This document shows, piece after piece, positions 17,957 through 29,389 of a DNA stretch of 33,955 nt. The stretch spans positions 1-33,955 of the forward strand of contig SXND01000036.1 in the NCBI GenBank assembly GCA_005777235.1, given 5' to 3'. The notes under the pieces were generated by a model, which searched no databases, was not told the origin of the DNA, and saw only the letters and a program-made list of their open reading frames with translations. Each line of letters opens with the position of its first letter. Position 1 is the first letter of the stretch. This DNA is from Pseudomonadota bacterium. GTDB lineage: Bacteria; Tectomicrobia; Entotheonellia; Entotheonellales; Entotheonellaceae. The translations under genes and the position numbers were made by a program.

Positions 17957-18151
17957 TTATTTGTTCAGAATGAGCTTGCCGCTTTTGGTGATACGCAGCA
18001 GGTATTCCTCTCCATGGTGCAGGATGATAATTTCTCGCGCCCCTTGGATAAGCTCGGTGCTGGCAATGCGCTGGCGTGACGGTGCTGGCGGTGCGGTGGT
18101 GGGTACCTCGGTGTTGGTCTGGCGTGCCTGGGTCCGACGCGCGTTCATCAT
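17957..18151 (-). CDS. hemP: Hemin uptake protein HemP
   Basis: 64 residues; the C-terminal half STELIQGAREIIILHHGEEYLLRITKSGKLILNK matches the HemP pattern (LxQGxxEIxIxHxGxxYxLRxTxxGKLILTK). The first of two adjacent ATGs is chosen because AGGAG lies seven bases before it. First gene after the Fur-controlled promoter. HemP/HmuP proteins are small activators or accessory factors for haem and siderophore uptake genes. Confidence 0.88.
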   Translation of the reverse strand: MMNARRTQARQTNTEVPTTAPPAPSRQRIASTELIQGAREIIILHHGEEYLLRITKSGKLILNK

Positions 18152-18174
18152 CGCATGGCTCCTATGTTAAATAT

Positions 18175-18193
18175 GAAAATGATAATCATTGTC
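18175..18193. promoter_or_regulatory. Fur box
   Basis: GAAAATGATAATCATTGTC matches 17 of 19 bases of the classic Fur consensus (GATAATGATAATCATTATC). An overlapping half-site continues as ATTATTG. It lies between the promoter and hemP, so Fur-Fe2+ would silence the hemP-exbB-exbD-tonB operon when iron is sufficient. Confidence 0.9.
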
Positions 18194-18206
18194 ATTATTG
18201 AAGAAG

Positions 18207-18235
18207 AGTATAAAAGAATGGCCACGGTTTGTAAA
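18207..18235 (-). promoter_or_regulatory. Sigma70 promoter of the iron-uptake operon
   Basis: Minus-strand TTTACA (18235-18230) and TATACT (18212-18207) with an exact 17-bp spacer; each hexamer matches five of six consensus bases. The Fur box starts 13 bp downstream of the -10, over the expected transcription start. Confidence 0.8.
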
Positions 18236-18351
18236 GTACATTTTTGGGGGTGAGTCAGGAGAGAGGGTCGGCTTCTCAGCGTACCAGGAAAGCCATAGAG
18301 CTTTCCTCTTGTACTCCCGCCAGGCGCTCAGTACCCTTGCCGCAGCGTTCA

Positions 18352-18480
18352 CGTATAGGAAAATTCACACGGCCTTTTCCACCACCCACCGCGCCACCCT
18401 GTGCTCCGCCCGCACCGCCGGGCACGGGACAGGACGGGGGTGCGGGACGGGCCGCCGGCGCTGCGGCTCGGGGGCTTCAG
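18352..18480. repeat. Dispersed GC-rich repeat, copy 3 (diverged)
   Basis: Opens TATAGGAAAATTCACACGGC then CTTTTCCACCACCC, parallel to copies 1 and 2, followed by a GC-rich tract (CCGCACCGCCGGGCACGGGAC, GACGGGCCGCCGGCGCTGCGG). It is part of a 506-bp stretch (18236-18741) without a recognisable gene. A 127-codon minus-strand frame across 18349-18732 exists but has no family I recognise. The inverted pair GTGCCCCTCCGTCCGC / GCCGGAGGGGCAC lies at 18702-18732. Confidence 0.6.
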
Positions 18481-18741
18481 ATTGTTCAACAGACTGCCGC
18501 GAATCTGTGCTGCAGGCCGGCGCGGCTTGGAACACTGTACGTGCTCCACCAGCCAGTCAAAGGTTTCGGTATCTTCCCAAAATTCGCGGATATGCTGGCG
18601 CCCCTCGACTTGCAGATCGGGGCATTGTTGGACTGTGGTGGGCTGGTGGATCTGGCGCAGTGGCTGGCAGCGCACGGAGTGGAGGACGCTGCGGGAGGAC
18701 CGTGCCCCTCCGTCCGCTTGCCGGAGGGGCACGGGGCACGG

Positions 18742-19912
18742 CCTAGTGCATCTCCACAGGAGTTTTTATGCAGTTGAAACTTCCGTGCTAGACTTGAGCG
18801 ATGAAACCACCACGCTTTCTCCGACCCTTGACGGATGAGGAGCGTCGGCAATGGGAAGCCGACCGCCGCACGGCGGACGCTTGCCGTGTTCGGCGTGCCC
18901 AAATCGTTCTCGCGAGTGCCCAACGGCTGTCCCCAACGCCCATGGCGCCGGTGGTGAGCTGCTCCGTCCAAACCGTCCGTAACATCCTCCAGGCCTTGCA
19001 CACGCAGGGTGTGGAGGGCTTGGCGAAGCCATCGACCCGTCCGAAGACGGCTGCGCCGGTGCTGGACGCTGCCAAGGGTGCCAGCCTCCAGCACCTCTTG
19101 CCTCCATCGCCGCGCCTCTCTGGGAAGCCCACGGGGGTAGGGACGCTGGGCCTGGCGGCGGCGATGGGCCATGAGCAGGGCGTCACGGAGCGTGTGCGGA
19201 GTGAGGCAAGCATCCGCCGCGCCCTCCAGCGGCGGCACACGCCTGGGAAGCGGGCCACACACTGGATCCCGAGCCCTGCCCCGCCCTCCACGCGAAAAAA
19301 AAGTGGCGCGATCGCTTGATCGCCCTCGCGTGAGGGCATCCGGACTGGGTCTTGGGCTTTGAGGATGCGGTGTGGTGGAGCCGTGACGCCCAGCCCACCC
19401 TCCAGACCTGGACAGACGCCCCGCCGTTGCGCTTGCGCCAAAACGAGCCAGACAAGAACGACCCCGAGCCCAAGGCGGTCGCGTGTGATGGGCTGTGACG
19501 GGCGGAGACACAGGGCCTGCGCCTCCGCTGTGTGGATGGGCGGCCGGTCCGTGCCGTGACGATCCAGTGGCTGGGATGGCTGACGGAGCGGTTGGCCGCG
19601 GAAGGGCCCAAGGCGCTGTGGCTGGTGTGGGACAACGCCTCGTGGCACGTCAGTCAGGCGGTGCGGGCGTGGCGCCAGGCCCACAATCGGCGCGTCAAGC
19701 GGGACGGCGGCTGTCGCATCGTCGTGGGCCCTGCGCCGGTCAAGAGCCCCTGGCTGAACCACATCGAGCCCAAAGGGGTCCATGGCAAACGGGCCATTGC
19801 GGAACCGGATCGGACATGGCCTGTGGACGAGCTGAAACATCGGATCTGTGCCTAGTATGACTGTGGGCTACTCGAATCTATTGCACAAAAGGTCGCGTGA
19901 CTCTGCACTAGG
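18742..19912 (+). mobile_element. Decayed IS630-family element
   Basis: The left end CCTAGTGCA (18742-18750) and right end TGCACTAGG (19904-19912) are inverted; the match continues imperfectly inward for about 35 bp (for example TTTTATGCAGTTGA against TTTTGTGCAATAGA). The TA inside each end fits the TA target of IS630/Tc1 elements. Length (about 1.16 kb) is typical. The transposase inside is broken. Confidence 0.75.
18801..19855 (+). pseudogene. IS630 transposase, disrupted
   Basis: The N-terminal part (18801-19319) begins MKPPRFLRPLTDEERRQWEADRR and contains helix-turn-helix-like SCSVQTVRNILQALHTQGVEGLAKPSTRP. A frame change follows, then HPDWVLGFEDAVWWSRD with the first catalytic Asp, an in-frame TGA after ACDGL near 19495, and the end part with LVWDNASWH and NHIEPKG, which match the second Asp and the Glu of the DDE triad. 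At least one frameshift and two stops separate the pieces. Confidence 0.85.
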
Positions 19913-20010
19913 TACAGGATCGCCGCCAACCACCACCACAGCATAGCGCCCCGCCAGGCAGGGGGCGAGTGCTGGGAAGGAGCCGTTAAAAAAACAACTG
20001 CCCGTTACGT

Positions 20011-20120
20011 CTAGGAAATCCCCAAGCCTTTTTCGCCCCGCCCCGCGGGCCGCCCGCCGTGGCGGCTCGCACGAGCGCCCCGGAACCCGGCTGAGCCCAG
20101 CGGAGCCCGGCGCTGCCTGG
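20011..20120. repeat. Dispersed GC-rich repeat, copy 4 (most diverged)
   Basis: Opens CTAGGAAATCCCCAAGCC then TTTTTCGCCCC and runs into a GC-rich body (CCGCGGGCCGCCCGCCGTGGCGG). It has the same orientation and layout as copies 1-3. It lies in the 321-bp gap (19913-20233) between the IS630 and ISAs1 elements, which otherwise shows no gene. Confidence 0.45.
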
Positions 20121-20243
20121 TGCGGGACAGGCGCCTCAGGAGGGGGCAGGGTCGCGCCTCAGGGGTGCCCTGGGGTGCAGGCTTGGGACAGCCGATTGCA
20201 AACGGGGTTGCCAATGTTCAGAGGGGTGAGACACAGGGCGTCC

Positions 20244-21353
20244 TCATGAAAACCTGAGGATACGTTTGAGGGTGTTGTTATCCCATCCTGCTTTTTTTCT
20301 CAGTCGCTTCATGGACGCACGTTTTTGCTTGGCGGCTTGGAGGAGGTGAAGCGCGACATGGCGGATGGTAGCGATGGCGAGCGGCGCGTGGTCCTGACGG
20401 ATGCGCGAGGCATCTGCACCGAAACGCCTATCGAGCGTGGAGTGCAGCGTGTTGTCGCTCGCCCAATGACTGCGCGTATTGGCGAGGATTCGTGCGGGTG
20501 GCGCTGTGTCACTGCTGAGCGAGAAACGTGTTTCCCTGCGGGTTTTTTCACCGATACGGCGCGTGGCAGTGACGCGCACGATGCGCTGGAACGCAGGCCA
20601 ACGGTGCGTTGCCTGCAGCCAGCCGATAGCGCTTGGCACCGCGCAGCGCCGTGTTGCGATGCGTCCATGGCCTGTGTCCGATTCCTCGTGTGCAAGGAAT
20701 ACTGCACCTTCCGGCGGTGTCTCAACATACAGCCGCACCTCGTCATGCAGCGTGCCTTGATTGCCTTTCAGCCCCAGCACATACTGCCCGCCGCCTGCAA
20801 CAATCTGCGACGCCATCGCCCGCTGACAGCCCATCGCGTCGATCGACCCCGTCGCTCCGCGCAGGGCGAGCATGCGCAGTACATCGGGAATCGCCGTGAT
20901 CTCGTGGCTCTGCTCCTGCGTCGCCACCTGCCCACGCACCCACCGCGCTTCCGTCGCAAACGCGCGCACCAGATGCCGCGCGTTGCTCGCCCCATCATGG
21001 CTGTCACGCAGCGTTTTTCCATCAATCGCCCTCAGCGCATCCGCCGTTCTTGGCAGCAGTGGACGCACAAATGCCACAAAGATTTCACGCAATCTCTCGG
21101 GATGCAGCGCACGAAAAAACCGCCGCAACGTGTCGCCGCTTGGGATGCCGCCGGTGTATGGCAGCAACTCGCGCCACAACGCTATCTTGGATGCACCATA
21201 CTCTTCCATGTCTTCCCAACCATCCGCTCCCGCCATCACTCCGCACCATGTCACCAGCAGCATCTCCGCGACCGAGTGCACCACCTTGTGCGGCGCACGA
21301 AGATCTTCCAAGGTGCCAAAATGATCTAAAAATGCAGTCCATACCCCCGACAT
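20244..21353 (-). CDS. ISAs1-family transposase
   Basis: 369 residues, full family length. The N-terminal domain has the DUF4372/DDE-associated pattern (FLDHFGTLEDLRAPHKVVHSVAEML, VTWCGVMAGADGWEDMEEYG, IPSGDTLRRFFRALHPE). The catalytic core includes RAIDGKTLRDSHD (first Asp), GSIDAMGCQ (second Asp) and VLGLKGNQGTLHDEV, and ends with the conserved NTLHSTLDRRFGADASRIRQDHAP and WDNNTLKRIL. The start codon lies at the foot of a hairpin (21351-21381) that holds the ribosome site in its loop. Confidence 0.93.
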   Translation of the reverse strand: MSGVWTAFLDHFGTLEDLRAPHKVVHSVAEMLLVTWCGVMAGADGWEDMEEYGASKIALWRELLPYTGGIPSGDTLRRFFRALHPERLREIFVAFVRPLLPRTADALRAIDGKTLRDSHDGASNARHLVRAFATEARWVRGQVATQEQSHEITAIPDVLRMLALRGATGSIDAMGCQRAMASQIVAGGGQYVLGLKGNQGTLHDEVRLYVETPPEGAVFLAHEESDTGHGRIATRRCAVPSAIGWLQATHRWPAFQRIVRVTATRRIGEKTRRETRFSLSSDTAPPARILANTRSHWASDNTLHSTLDRRFGADASRIRQDHAPLAIATIRHVALHLLQAAKQKRASMKRLRKKAGWDNNTLKRILRFS

Positions 21354-21381
21354 AAGGCTCTCCCTCGTTGTTGAGCCTTAT
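21352..21381 (-). promoter_or_regulatory. Hairpin around the transposase start codon
   Basis: Minus strand ATAAGGCTC (21381-21373) pairs perfectly with GAGCCTTAT (21360-21352). The 12-nt loop contains GAGGGA as Shine-Dalgarno and the second arm ends in the first two bases of the ATG at 21353. Such a stem would limit translation of transcripts reading in from outside. Confidence 0.6.
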
Positions 21382-21481
21382 CCATACCATACCATCACTT
21401 GCCGCCCCAGCTTCTCACCATTTCTTCATGAGGCGGCCCTGATCTCTTGACACAACCATGTAGACAGACTGCTACGTTTAT

Positions 21482-21635
21482 GGAGAGTGTTCACAGATAG
21501 AGAGATAATATCCCCGCAACTCATTGATTTACAAAAGAAATTCTGCACAAGGGGCCTATGAAGGTATTTTGCTCATTTTCCCTTTCATATCAATGAGTTG
21601 TGCTGTATTCATCTATCGTTAGAAGAACACTCTCC
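21482..21635. mobile_element. 154-bp MITE with 6-bp target duplication
   Basis: Ends GGAGAGTGTTC (21482-21492) and GAACACTCTCC (21625-21635) are perfect 11-bp inverted repeats flanked by direct GTTTAT on both sides (21476-21481 and 21636-21641). A second inverted pair, CAACTCATTGAT (21517-21528) and ATCAATGAGTTG (21589-21600), lies inside. The element is AT-rich against GC-rich surroundings and has no ORF. The parent transposase is not in the window. Confidence 0.88.
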
Positions 21636-21641
21636 GTTTAT

Positions 21642-21876
21642 GCTCTAATACCCCCGTCCCAGGGGGAAGTCCCTAGAACAACATGGCTGCGGGGTTCTCC
21701 CAGCAGAGGCTCCTCAGGCTGGTGCACGTCGTAGGGATGACTGCCCGGTCCTCTTGCCTGGAACAGCAGTCACAGGGCACGCCCTGGCACAAGAAGTCGA
21801 GACGCCGTGGTCGTGGACACAGGTGTCCCTCACGGGGTGCAGGTAGGTATCCCAACCGCCAAAAGAAGCAACAACG
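21642..21876. other. No gene recognised
   Basis: This 235-bp stretch between the MITE and the lipoprotein holds a small CCCCC...GGGGG stem near 21650-21666 and a 60-codon minus frame without recognisable features. Confidence 0.5.
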
Positions 21877-22155
21877 ATGGGTCGATTCTTCTTCGTGATA
21901 GTTCTGTGCTGTATTGGGGTGCTCGGGTGTGGCGACGATGACAGGCGCGCACCAAGGCAGGCTCCCTCGTCCCCGCCTCCTGTCGTATCCCCGCCCCCTG
22001 TGGTGCCGAGTAGCGTCCTGAATGACTTTTCACCCCTGTCATCTCAGGAGGTGCGCAGTGCCTCGTCCCAGCATCTGGCTATCCATGACCTGAATCCGCT
22101 TCGTGAGCAGACCATTACCTCTCCACGGTATGTCATGAGTATCTCGCTCTTTTAA
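21877..22155 (+). CDS. Small lipoprotein
   Basis: 92 residues: MGRFFFVIVLCCIGVLGCGDDD is a lipoprotein signal with lipobox VLGC, so Cys18 would be lipidated. A Pro/Ser-rich linker (SSPPPVVSPPPVVPSS) and a short polar tail follow. No domain recognised. Only a weak ribosome site (AAGAAG) precedes the ATG. It sits 79 bp upstream of the fibre gene on the same strand and could help anchor or export it; this is inference from position only. Confidence 0.6.
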   Translation: MGRFFFVIVLCCIGVLGCGDDDRRAPRQAPSSPPPVVSPPPVVPSSVLNDFSPLSSQEVRSASSQHLAIHDLNPLREQTITSPRYVMSISLF

Positions 22156-22796
22156 TTTTTAAGCGCTATTCGGGAGGCTGGACCGGCTCCCTTGCTATGG
22201 TGACGATCCCTTGCTTGCTGAAGGAGTAAGCGCTATGTGGTGCTCCCCCTCCCGTCTCCTCGGTGTTGTGCCCGGGCGTCTGCCCCAGTGCCTTGGTTTT
22301 GGGCTGTGCCTCGGCCTACTGGCGGGCTGGGCGCTCAGCGTGCAGGCGGTGGTGCCACAGATCATCGCGTTGCGCGGGGTGGTGACCGATCGGGCCACCG
22401 GCGTGCCTCTCAATCGCACCGAGCAAGTGCTCGTGACCCTCTACGAGCGCGGTCCGGGCGGGGAGCGCGTGGTGTGGCAAGAACGCTTTATCGTACGCTT
22501 TGTGGACGGAGCCTACCAGCTCACCCTGGGGGCGCAGCCGGCCAATCCGCTGGGGGAAGACCTGTTTCGGAGTGGGCAGGTGGAGCTGGGGATCACGCTG
22601 GGGGATGACCAGGAATTGCAACCCCGCTTGCGGATTCATAGTGTGCCGTTTGCCTTTGAAGCCATCGCGAGTGAGAACGTCACGGGCGACATCACGCCGC
22701 AGTCTGTTACTATAAGTATCATAAACGAAGAGTTGATCCCCGTGATTGACCCCCATGGGCGCTGGATTGGCGATCCTGTCGGGCTGCAGGGTGTCA

Positions 22797-26514
<3,718 letters not shown>

Positions 26515-26520
26515 GGAGAG

Positions 26521-26562
26521 TTGACGTCCTCCCCGCCCTAAAGGACGGGGATTCCCTTAACT
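26521..26562 (-). ncRNA. IS200/IS605-type right end, putative omega-RNA 3' scaffold
   Basis: CCCCGCCCTAAAGGACGGGG (26531-26550) is the characteristic hairpin at the right end of tnpB-only elements and overlaps the tnpB stop (TAG at 26538). In characterised TnpB systems the guide RNA runs from the tnpB 3' end through this hairpin, and its guide is the flanking DNA. Here that would be the complement of about 26501-26520, at the end of the fibre gene. Expression is not shown. Confidence 0.6.
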
Positions 26563-27245
26563 GGCGTACCACGTCCGGTACGGAACGCGAGGATGTTGCG
26601 TGCCGCGTTGACATCGCGCTCATGCGCGACGCCGCAGCAGGTACATACCCACGTTCTTACCCCCAGCGCACGCAGTCCACGCGGACCGGAGCGTGCGCAA
26701 CAGTCCGCGCAAGTCACGTTGGAGAACCTTTCGTTGCCGTCAACACAGACACCGGCAAGCCTGATGGCTTTGTAGCGCAACTGATGTCTGACGATGCCCC
26801 AGCCGGCATCATGCGTTGATTTGGCAAATATGGTCTTAAAAAACTTAGTACTGGGGACATCCCAGATCACGATGAGCTTCGCTCTGCGGGCAATCGCGGT
26901 TGTCGCCTTGTGTGCCCAGTCGCGGCGGGTGTTGTCCATCTTCACCTGGACCCCTTGCATGCGGCGTTTTTTATGCGCGCGTTGAGCCATGGCGAGAGCC
27001 TCTGCATACTGACGCGTCAGATTGTCGCGACGATAGACTAGGCCATCCGAGCAGGCAATGTGGCTTTTCAGCCCCAGGTCAATACCGAGGTCGAGTGTCC
27101 CCACGGGCTCTGTCGCGTCAGGCACCTCACACTGCAGATTGACATACCAGCGCCCACGGGCGTCTTGGGTGAAGCTCCCGGTTTTGACAACCCCTCCCAC
27201 GGGGCGAGACAGCCACAGGCGGAACCGATGGCCACAGTACGTCAC
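26538..27245 (-). CDS. tnpB: TnpB RNA-guided nuclease homologue, N-terminally truncated
   Basis: 235 residues from a GTG; full TnpBs have about 370-400. RuvC-I Asp56 in GIDLGLKSH; zinc ribbon Cys179/Cys182 and Cys201/Cys204 (TCADC, VCTCC); RuvC-III Asp211 in HERDVNAARNIL. At the RuvC-II position the protein has LIVIWDVPSTKF instead of the usual I-V-x-E-D-L, as in the related 'DVSSTKL' branch; Glu172 (NERFS) could substitute. The same frame stays open upstream with TnpB-like codons (RPFKAAYIRLQDDT, about 27250-27290), but the conserved N-terminal start is missing. Nuclease activity is therefore doubtful. Confidence 0.85.
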   Translation of the reverse strand: MTYCGHRFRLWLSRPVGGVVKTGSFTQDARGRWYVNLQCEVPDATEPVGTLDLGIDLGLKSHIACSDGLVYRRDNLTRQYAEALAMAQRAHKKRRMQGVQVKMDNTRRDWAHKATTAIARRAKLIVIWDVPSTKFFKTIFAKSTHDAGWGIVRHQLRYKAIRLAGVCVDGNERFSNVTCADCCARSGPRGLRALGVRTWVCTCCGVAHERDVNAARNILAFRTGRGTPVKGIPVL

Positions 27246-27483
27246 CGTATCGTCTTGTAGGCGGATATATGCGGCCTTAAAAGGACGGAGCCCACAGTCC
27301 GCAAAACCCTGGTGGCAGACGGCAGGCGCCTGGACTGTGGGCGTGTGCCGTCGTGCTCTGTGGGAAGCGCTGGCAATGGATGGGGATGGTCGCGGGGGCT
27401 GGTCCGTGATGTATGGCAGGCTGCCGCTTCCGCGCGACCGGGGTGCTACCCGAGGGCACGGTGCGCAAAGCGGCAGGAGTCCG
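27246..27483. other. Remnant upstream of tnpB, left end not identified
   Basis: The first 50-100 bases on the minus strand still read as tnpB-like codons. The inverted words GACTGTGGGC and GCCCACAGTC (27289-27345) may be part of a transposon end. No separate gene is seen. Confidence 0.4.
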
Positions 27484-28776
27484 TCAACTCGGATATTTAC
27501 TCAACATCAGGAAGCCGCAACTATCGGGCGTGTTGCAGCCCGCTAGAGCCGTGTCCGCCCGCACGGTCACCTGCCGTGGACCGGCTGTCCCGCGCAGTTG
27601 CTCCATGCTATCCGAAAAGAGGCAGGCGCGGGTACGCCCCGTGCCGTTATTGCCCCCACTGGACAGGAAGGGATGCGGCCCTTCCACCCGGATGTCGTCG
27701 GCATAAAAATCGTGTGCCTCGCCCCACGTAACCCCGTGCCACTGGAAGCCCTCGAGGAACTGCTGCGTGAACGTCAGGTAACCGTCATACGGGTTAAAGA
27801 TGTCCACATCCGCTGGCCCGAGCCCCGAGCCCTCCCACATTTTGCGGGCCAGGCTGGCGACCGCGGCCTGATGCTCCTCCAGCGTCGCCATGGTGCTGCG
27901 GCCTCGGCCACCATTCTGGGCATGGTTGAGGATATAGACCGGCTTTTGGCGCAGATCCTTGGCCCGCTCCGCGGTGGTGATGATGAAGGCCGCGCAGGTA
28001 TTGACCGGCCGGTCACAATCGTGGACCACCAGCGGCTCTTCGATGACGCGCCCCGCTAAATACTCCTCACGCGTGAGCTGATGCGGCTCGTGCAGTGCGT
28101 AATACCCCCAGGGGGTCTTCAGGCCATTACGGCGCAAATTCAAACATAGAGGGGCTAGGCCGTCATGGGACGTGCCGTACTTTTTGCAGTACTGCTGGAA
28201 AATGACGAGATTGTTGAACATGGCACCGTTCTGATACCCCCACGGCAGGGAAAAGGCGCTCGCCCCGGGGGCCTCCTGACGGTTATTCTGGGGGTTGTTG
28301 TGCCCGTAGCGGCCGGCGAGGTTGACCATCGGGTACCACACCAGGGCGGTCTCGCAGACCCCATCCCCGACAGCCTGCGCCGCCAGGCCCATCATCGGAC
28401 CGATGTAGGGCGCATCGGAGAGGCGATACTTGATGTTCTTAAATCCCAACTCGCGCTGGATCCACTCGGCTGACGCCTTGGTCAGGCCGTCTTCGCTGTC
28501 GTACGGCGGGGCAAAATACGGTCGTGGTGCCCAGGTTTGCTCGGCGCGGGTCTCTTCGCTGGTGATCAGCCCATCAATGTCGTCCAGCGCCAGGCCGGCA
28601 TCGGCAATGGCCTTCAGGCACGCCTCTGTGCTCAAGCCGCCGCAGCTCCGGTCCAGGGTCACGCCGTCCCAGCGCCGGTCGATGTGGGACTGGCCCCACC
28701 CGACGATTGCCACCTTGCCACGGTGCTCCCAGAGCCCCATGCCTTCGCGATTTCTCATCCAACTTCTGTCCGCCAT
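27484..28776 (-). CDS. Thiolase-like (SCP2/lipid-transfer type) acetyl-CoA acyltransferase homologue
   Basis: 430 residues from the ATG at 28776 with GAGGGAG seven bases upstream. Thiolase fold signatures of the non-decarboxylating SCP2 branch: VAIVGWGQSHI near the start, AIADAGLALDDIDGLIT, a central HAQNGGRGR, DIFNPYDGYLTFTQQFLEGF and the C-terminal SSGGNNGTGRTR. The classic N-terminal active-site Cys motif is not evident, as is common for this group, which often works with a DUF35 partner. That partner gene lies 55 bp upstream. Probable role: condensing or cleaving acyl-CoA in a steroid- or aromatic-like degradation or a fatty acyl pathway; substrate unknown. Confidence 0.85.
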   Translation of the reverse strand: MADRSWMRNREGMGLWEHRGKVAIVGWGQSHIDRRWDGVTLDRSCGGLSTEACLKAIADAGLALDDIDGLITSEETRAEQTWAPRPYFAPPYDSEDGLTKASAEWIQRELGFKNIKYRLSDAPYIGPMMGLAAQAVGDGVCETALVWYPMVNLAGRYGHNNPQNNRQEAPGASAFSLPWGYQNGAMFNNLVIFQQYCKKYGTSHDGLAPLCLNLRRNGLKTPWGYYALHEPHQLTREEYLAGRVIEEPLVVHDCDRPVNTCAAFIITTAERAKDLRQKPVYILNHAQNGGRGRSTMATLEEHQAAVASLARKMWEGSGLGPADVDIFNPYDGYLTFTQQFLEGFQWHGVTWGEAHDFYADDIRVEGPHPFLSSGGNNGTGRTRACLFSDSMEQLRGTAGPRQVTVRADTALAGCNTPDSCGFLMLSKYPS

Positions 28777-28831
28777 CGCCGCTCCCTCATGCCCTCTGTG
28801 CTGTGTATCGTTGCCGCAGGACGCGCCTGGG

Positions 28832-29260
28832 CTAGGTCACTACCCGCCACTCGTGCACCATCTGGCCGGTACTGGTCTGCTCAAAGATCAGCTCCACCGG
28901 GGCCCCAACGGGCACCTCACCCGGCGCAGTACCCGGTAGGTTGGACAGGAAGTTGATGCCCGGATCCTCGTCCAAGGTGATCACCGCAAAGTTGATGGGC
29001 TGCGCCGACCGGAAGCCCCGGATGCGCGAGTCGCGGATAACGAAGTACACGTCGATGTGGCCCTTGCCTTGCACTTCTTTCCACGTCAAATGGTCCGCCG
29101 AGCCACAGGTGTCGCAGCGCTGGGCCGGCGGATAATGCAGCCTGGCGCAAGCGGTGCAGTTCTGCAACACCAAGCGCCGCTCGTTACAGGCGTCCCAGAA
29201 AGGTTTATTGAGATCATTAGGAACCGGGGCTGGTCTCTCCAGACCTGGGATCGTTGCCAT
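28832..29260 (-). CDS. DUF35 zinc-ribbon/OB-fold acyl-CoA-binding protein
   Basis: 142 residues from the ATG at 29260 (GGGGAG upstream; an ATG at 29290 lacks a site). The zinc ribbon has CTAC and CDTC pairs spaced 12 residues apart (about 37-55), followed by an OB fold (GKGHIDVYFVIRDSRI, NFAVITLDEDPGINFLSNLPG, VGAPVELIFEQ). DUF35 proteins form complexes with thiolase-like enzymes and help bind acyl-CoA. It lies between the CoA-transferase and thiolase genes on the same strand. Confidence 0.9.
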   Translation of the reverse strand: MATIPGLERPAPVPNDLNKPFWDACNERRLVLQNCTACARLHYPPAQRCDTCGSADHLTWKEVQGKGHIDVYFVIRDSRIRGFRSAQPINFAVITLDEDPGINFLSNLPGTAPGEVPVGAPVELIFEQTSTGQMVHEWRVVT

Positions 29261-29389
29261 CGTTCTCCCCTCGTGTGGCATGTTGCACACCGCGCATCAC
29301 CATAAACAACCCTATGAAGCGCGGCGGATGTGTCGCGTACTGGTGCTGGTTAAGAATCGTTGTCCCCAGCGCATACTGCGCCTACGCAC

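Larger units (their letters stand above)
20234..21441 (-). mobile_element. Intact ISAs1-family insertion sequence
   Basis: The left end CAGGGCGTCCTCATGAA (20234-20250) and the complement of the right end, CAGGGCCGCCTCATGAA (21441-21425), agree at 15 of 17 bases. Total 1208 bp with one full-length transposase. No matching 8-9 bp target duplication is evident, so the flanks may have rearranged. Confidence 0.85.

Noticed and set aside
18167..18352. 61-codon minus-strand frame over the Fur box
   Set aside because: It covers the promoter and operator of hemP and its product is low complexity; overlap with regulatory DNA makes it unlikely.
18349..18732. 127-codon minus-strand frame beside repeat copy 3
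   Set aside because: No ribosome site and no recognisable domain; its end is the repeat itself, so I could not support it as a gene.
20226..21450. Target-site duplication for the ISAs1 element
   Set aside because: The bases flanking the inverted ends do not match over 8-9 bp.
21673..21855. 60-codon cysteine-containing minus frame as a gene
   Set aside because: No ribosome site and no known motif; it may be an old transposon tail but cannot be supported.
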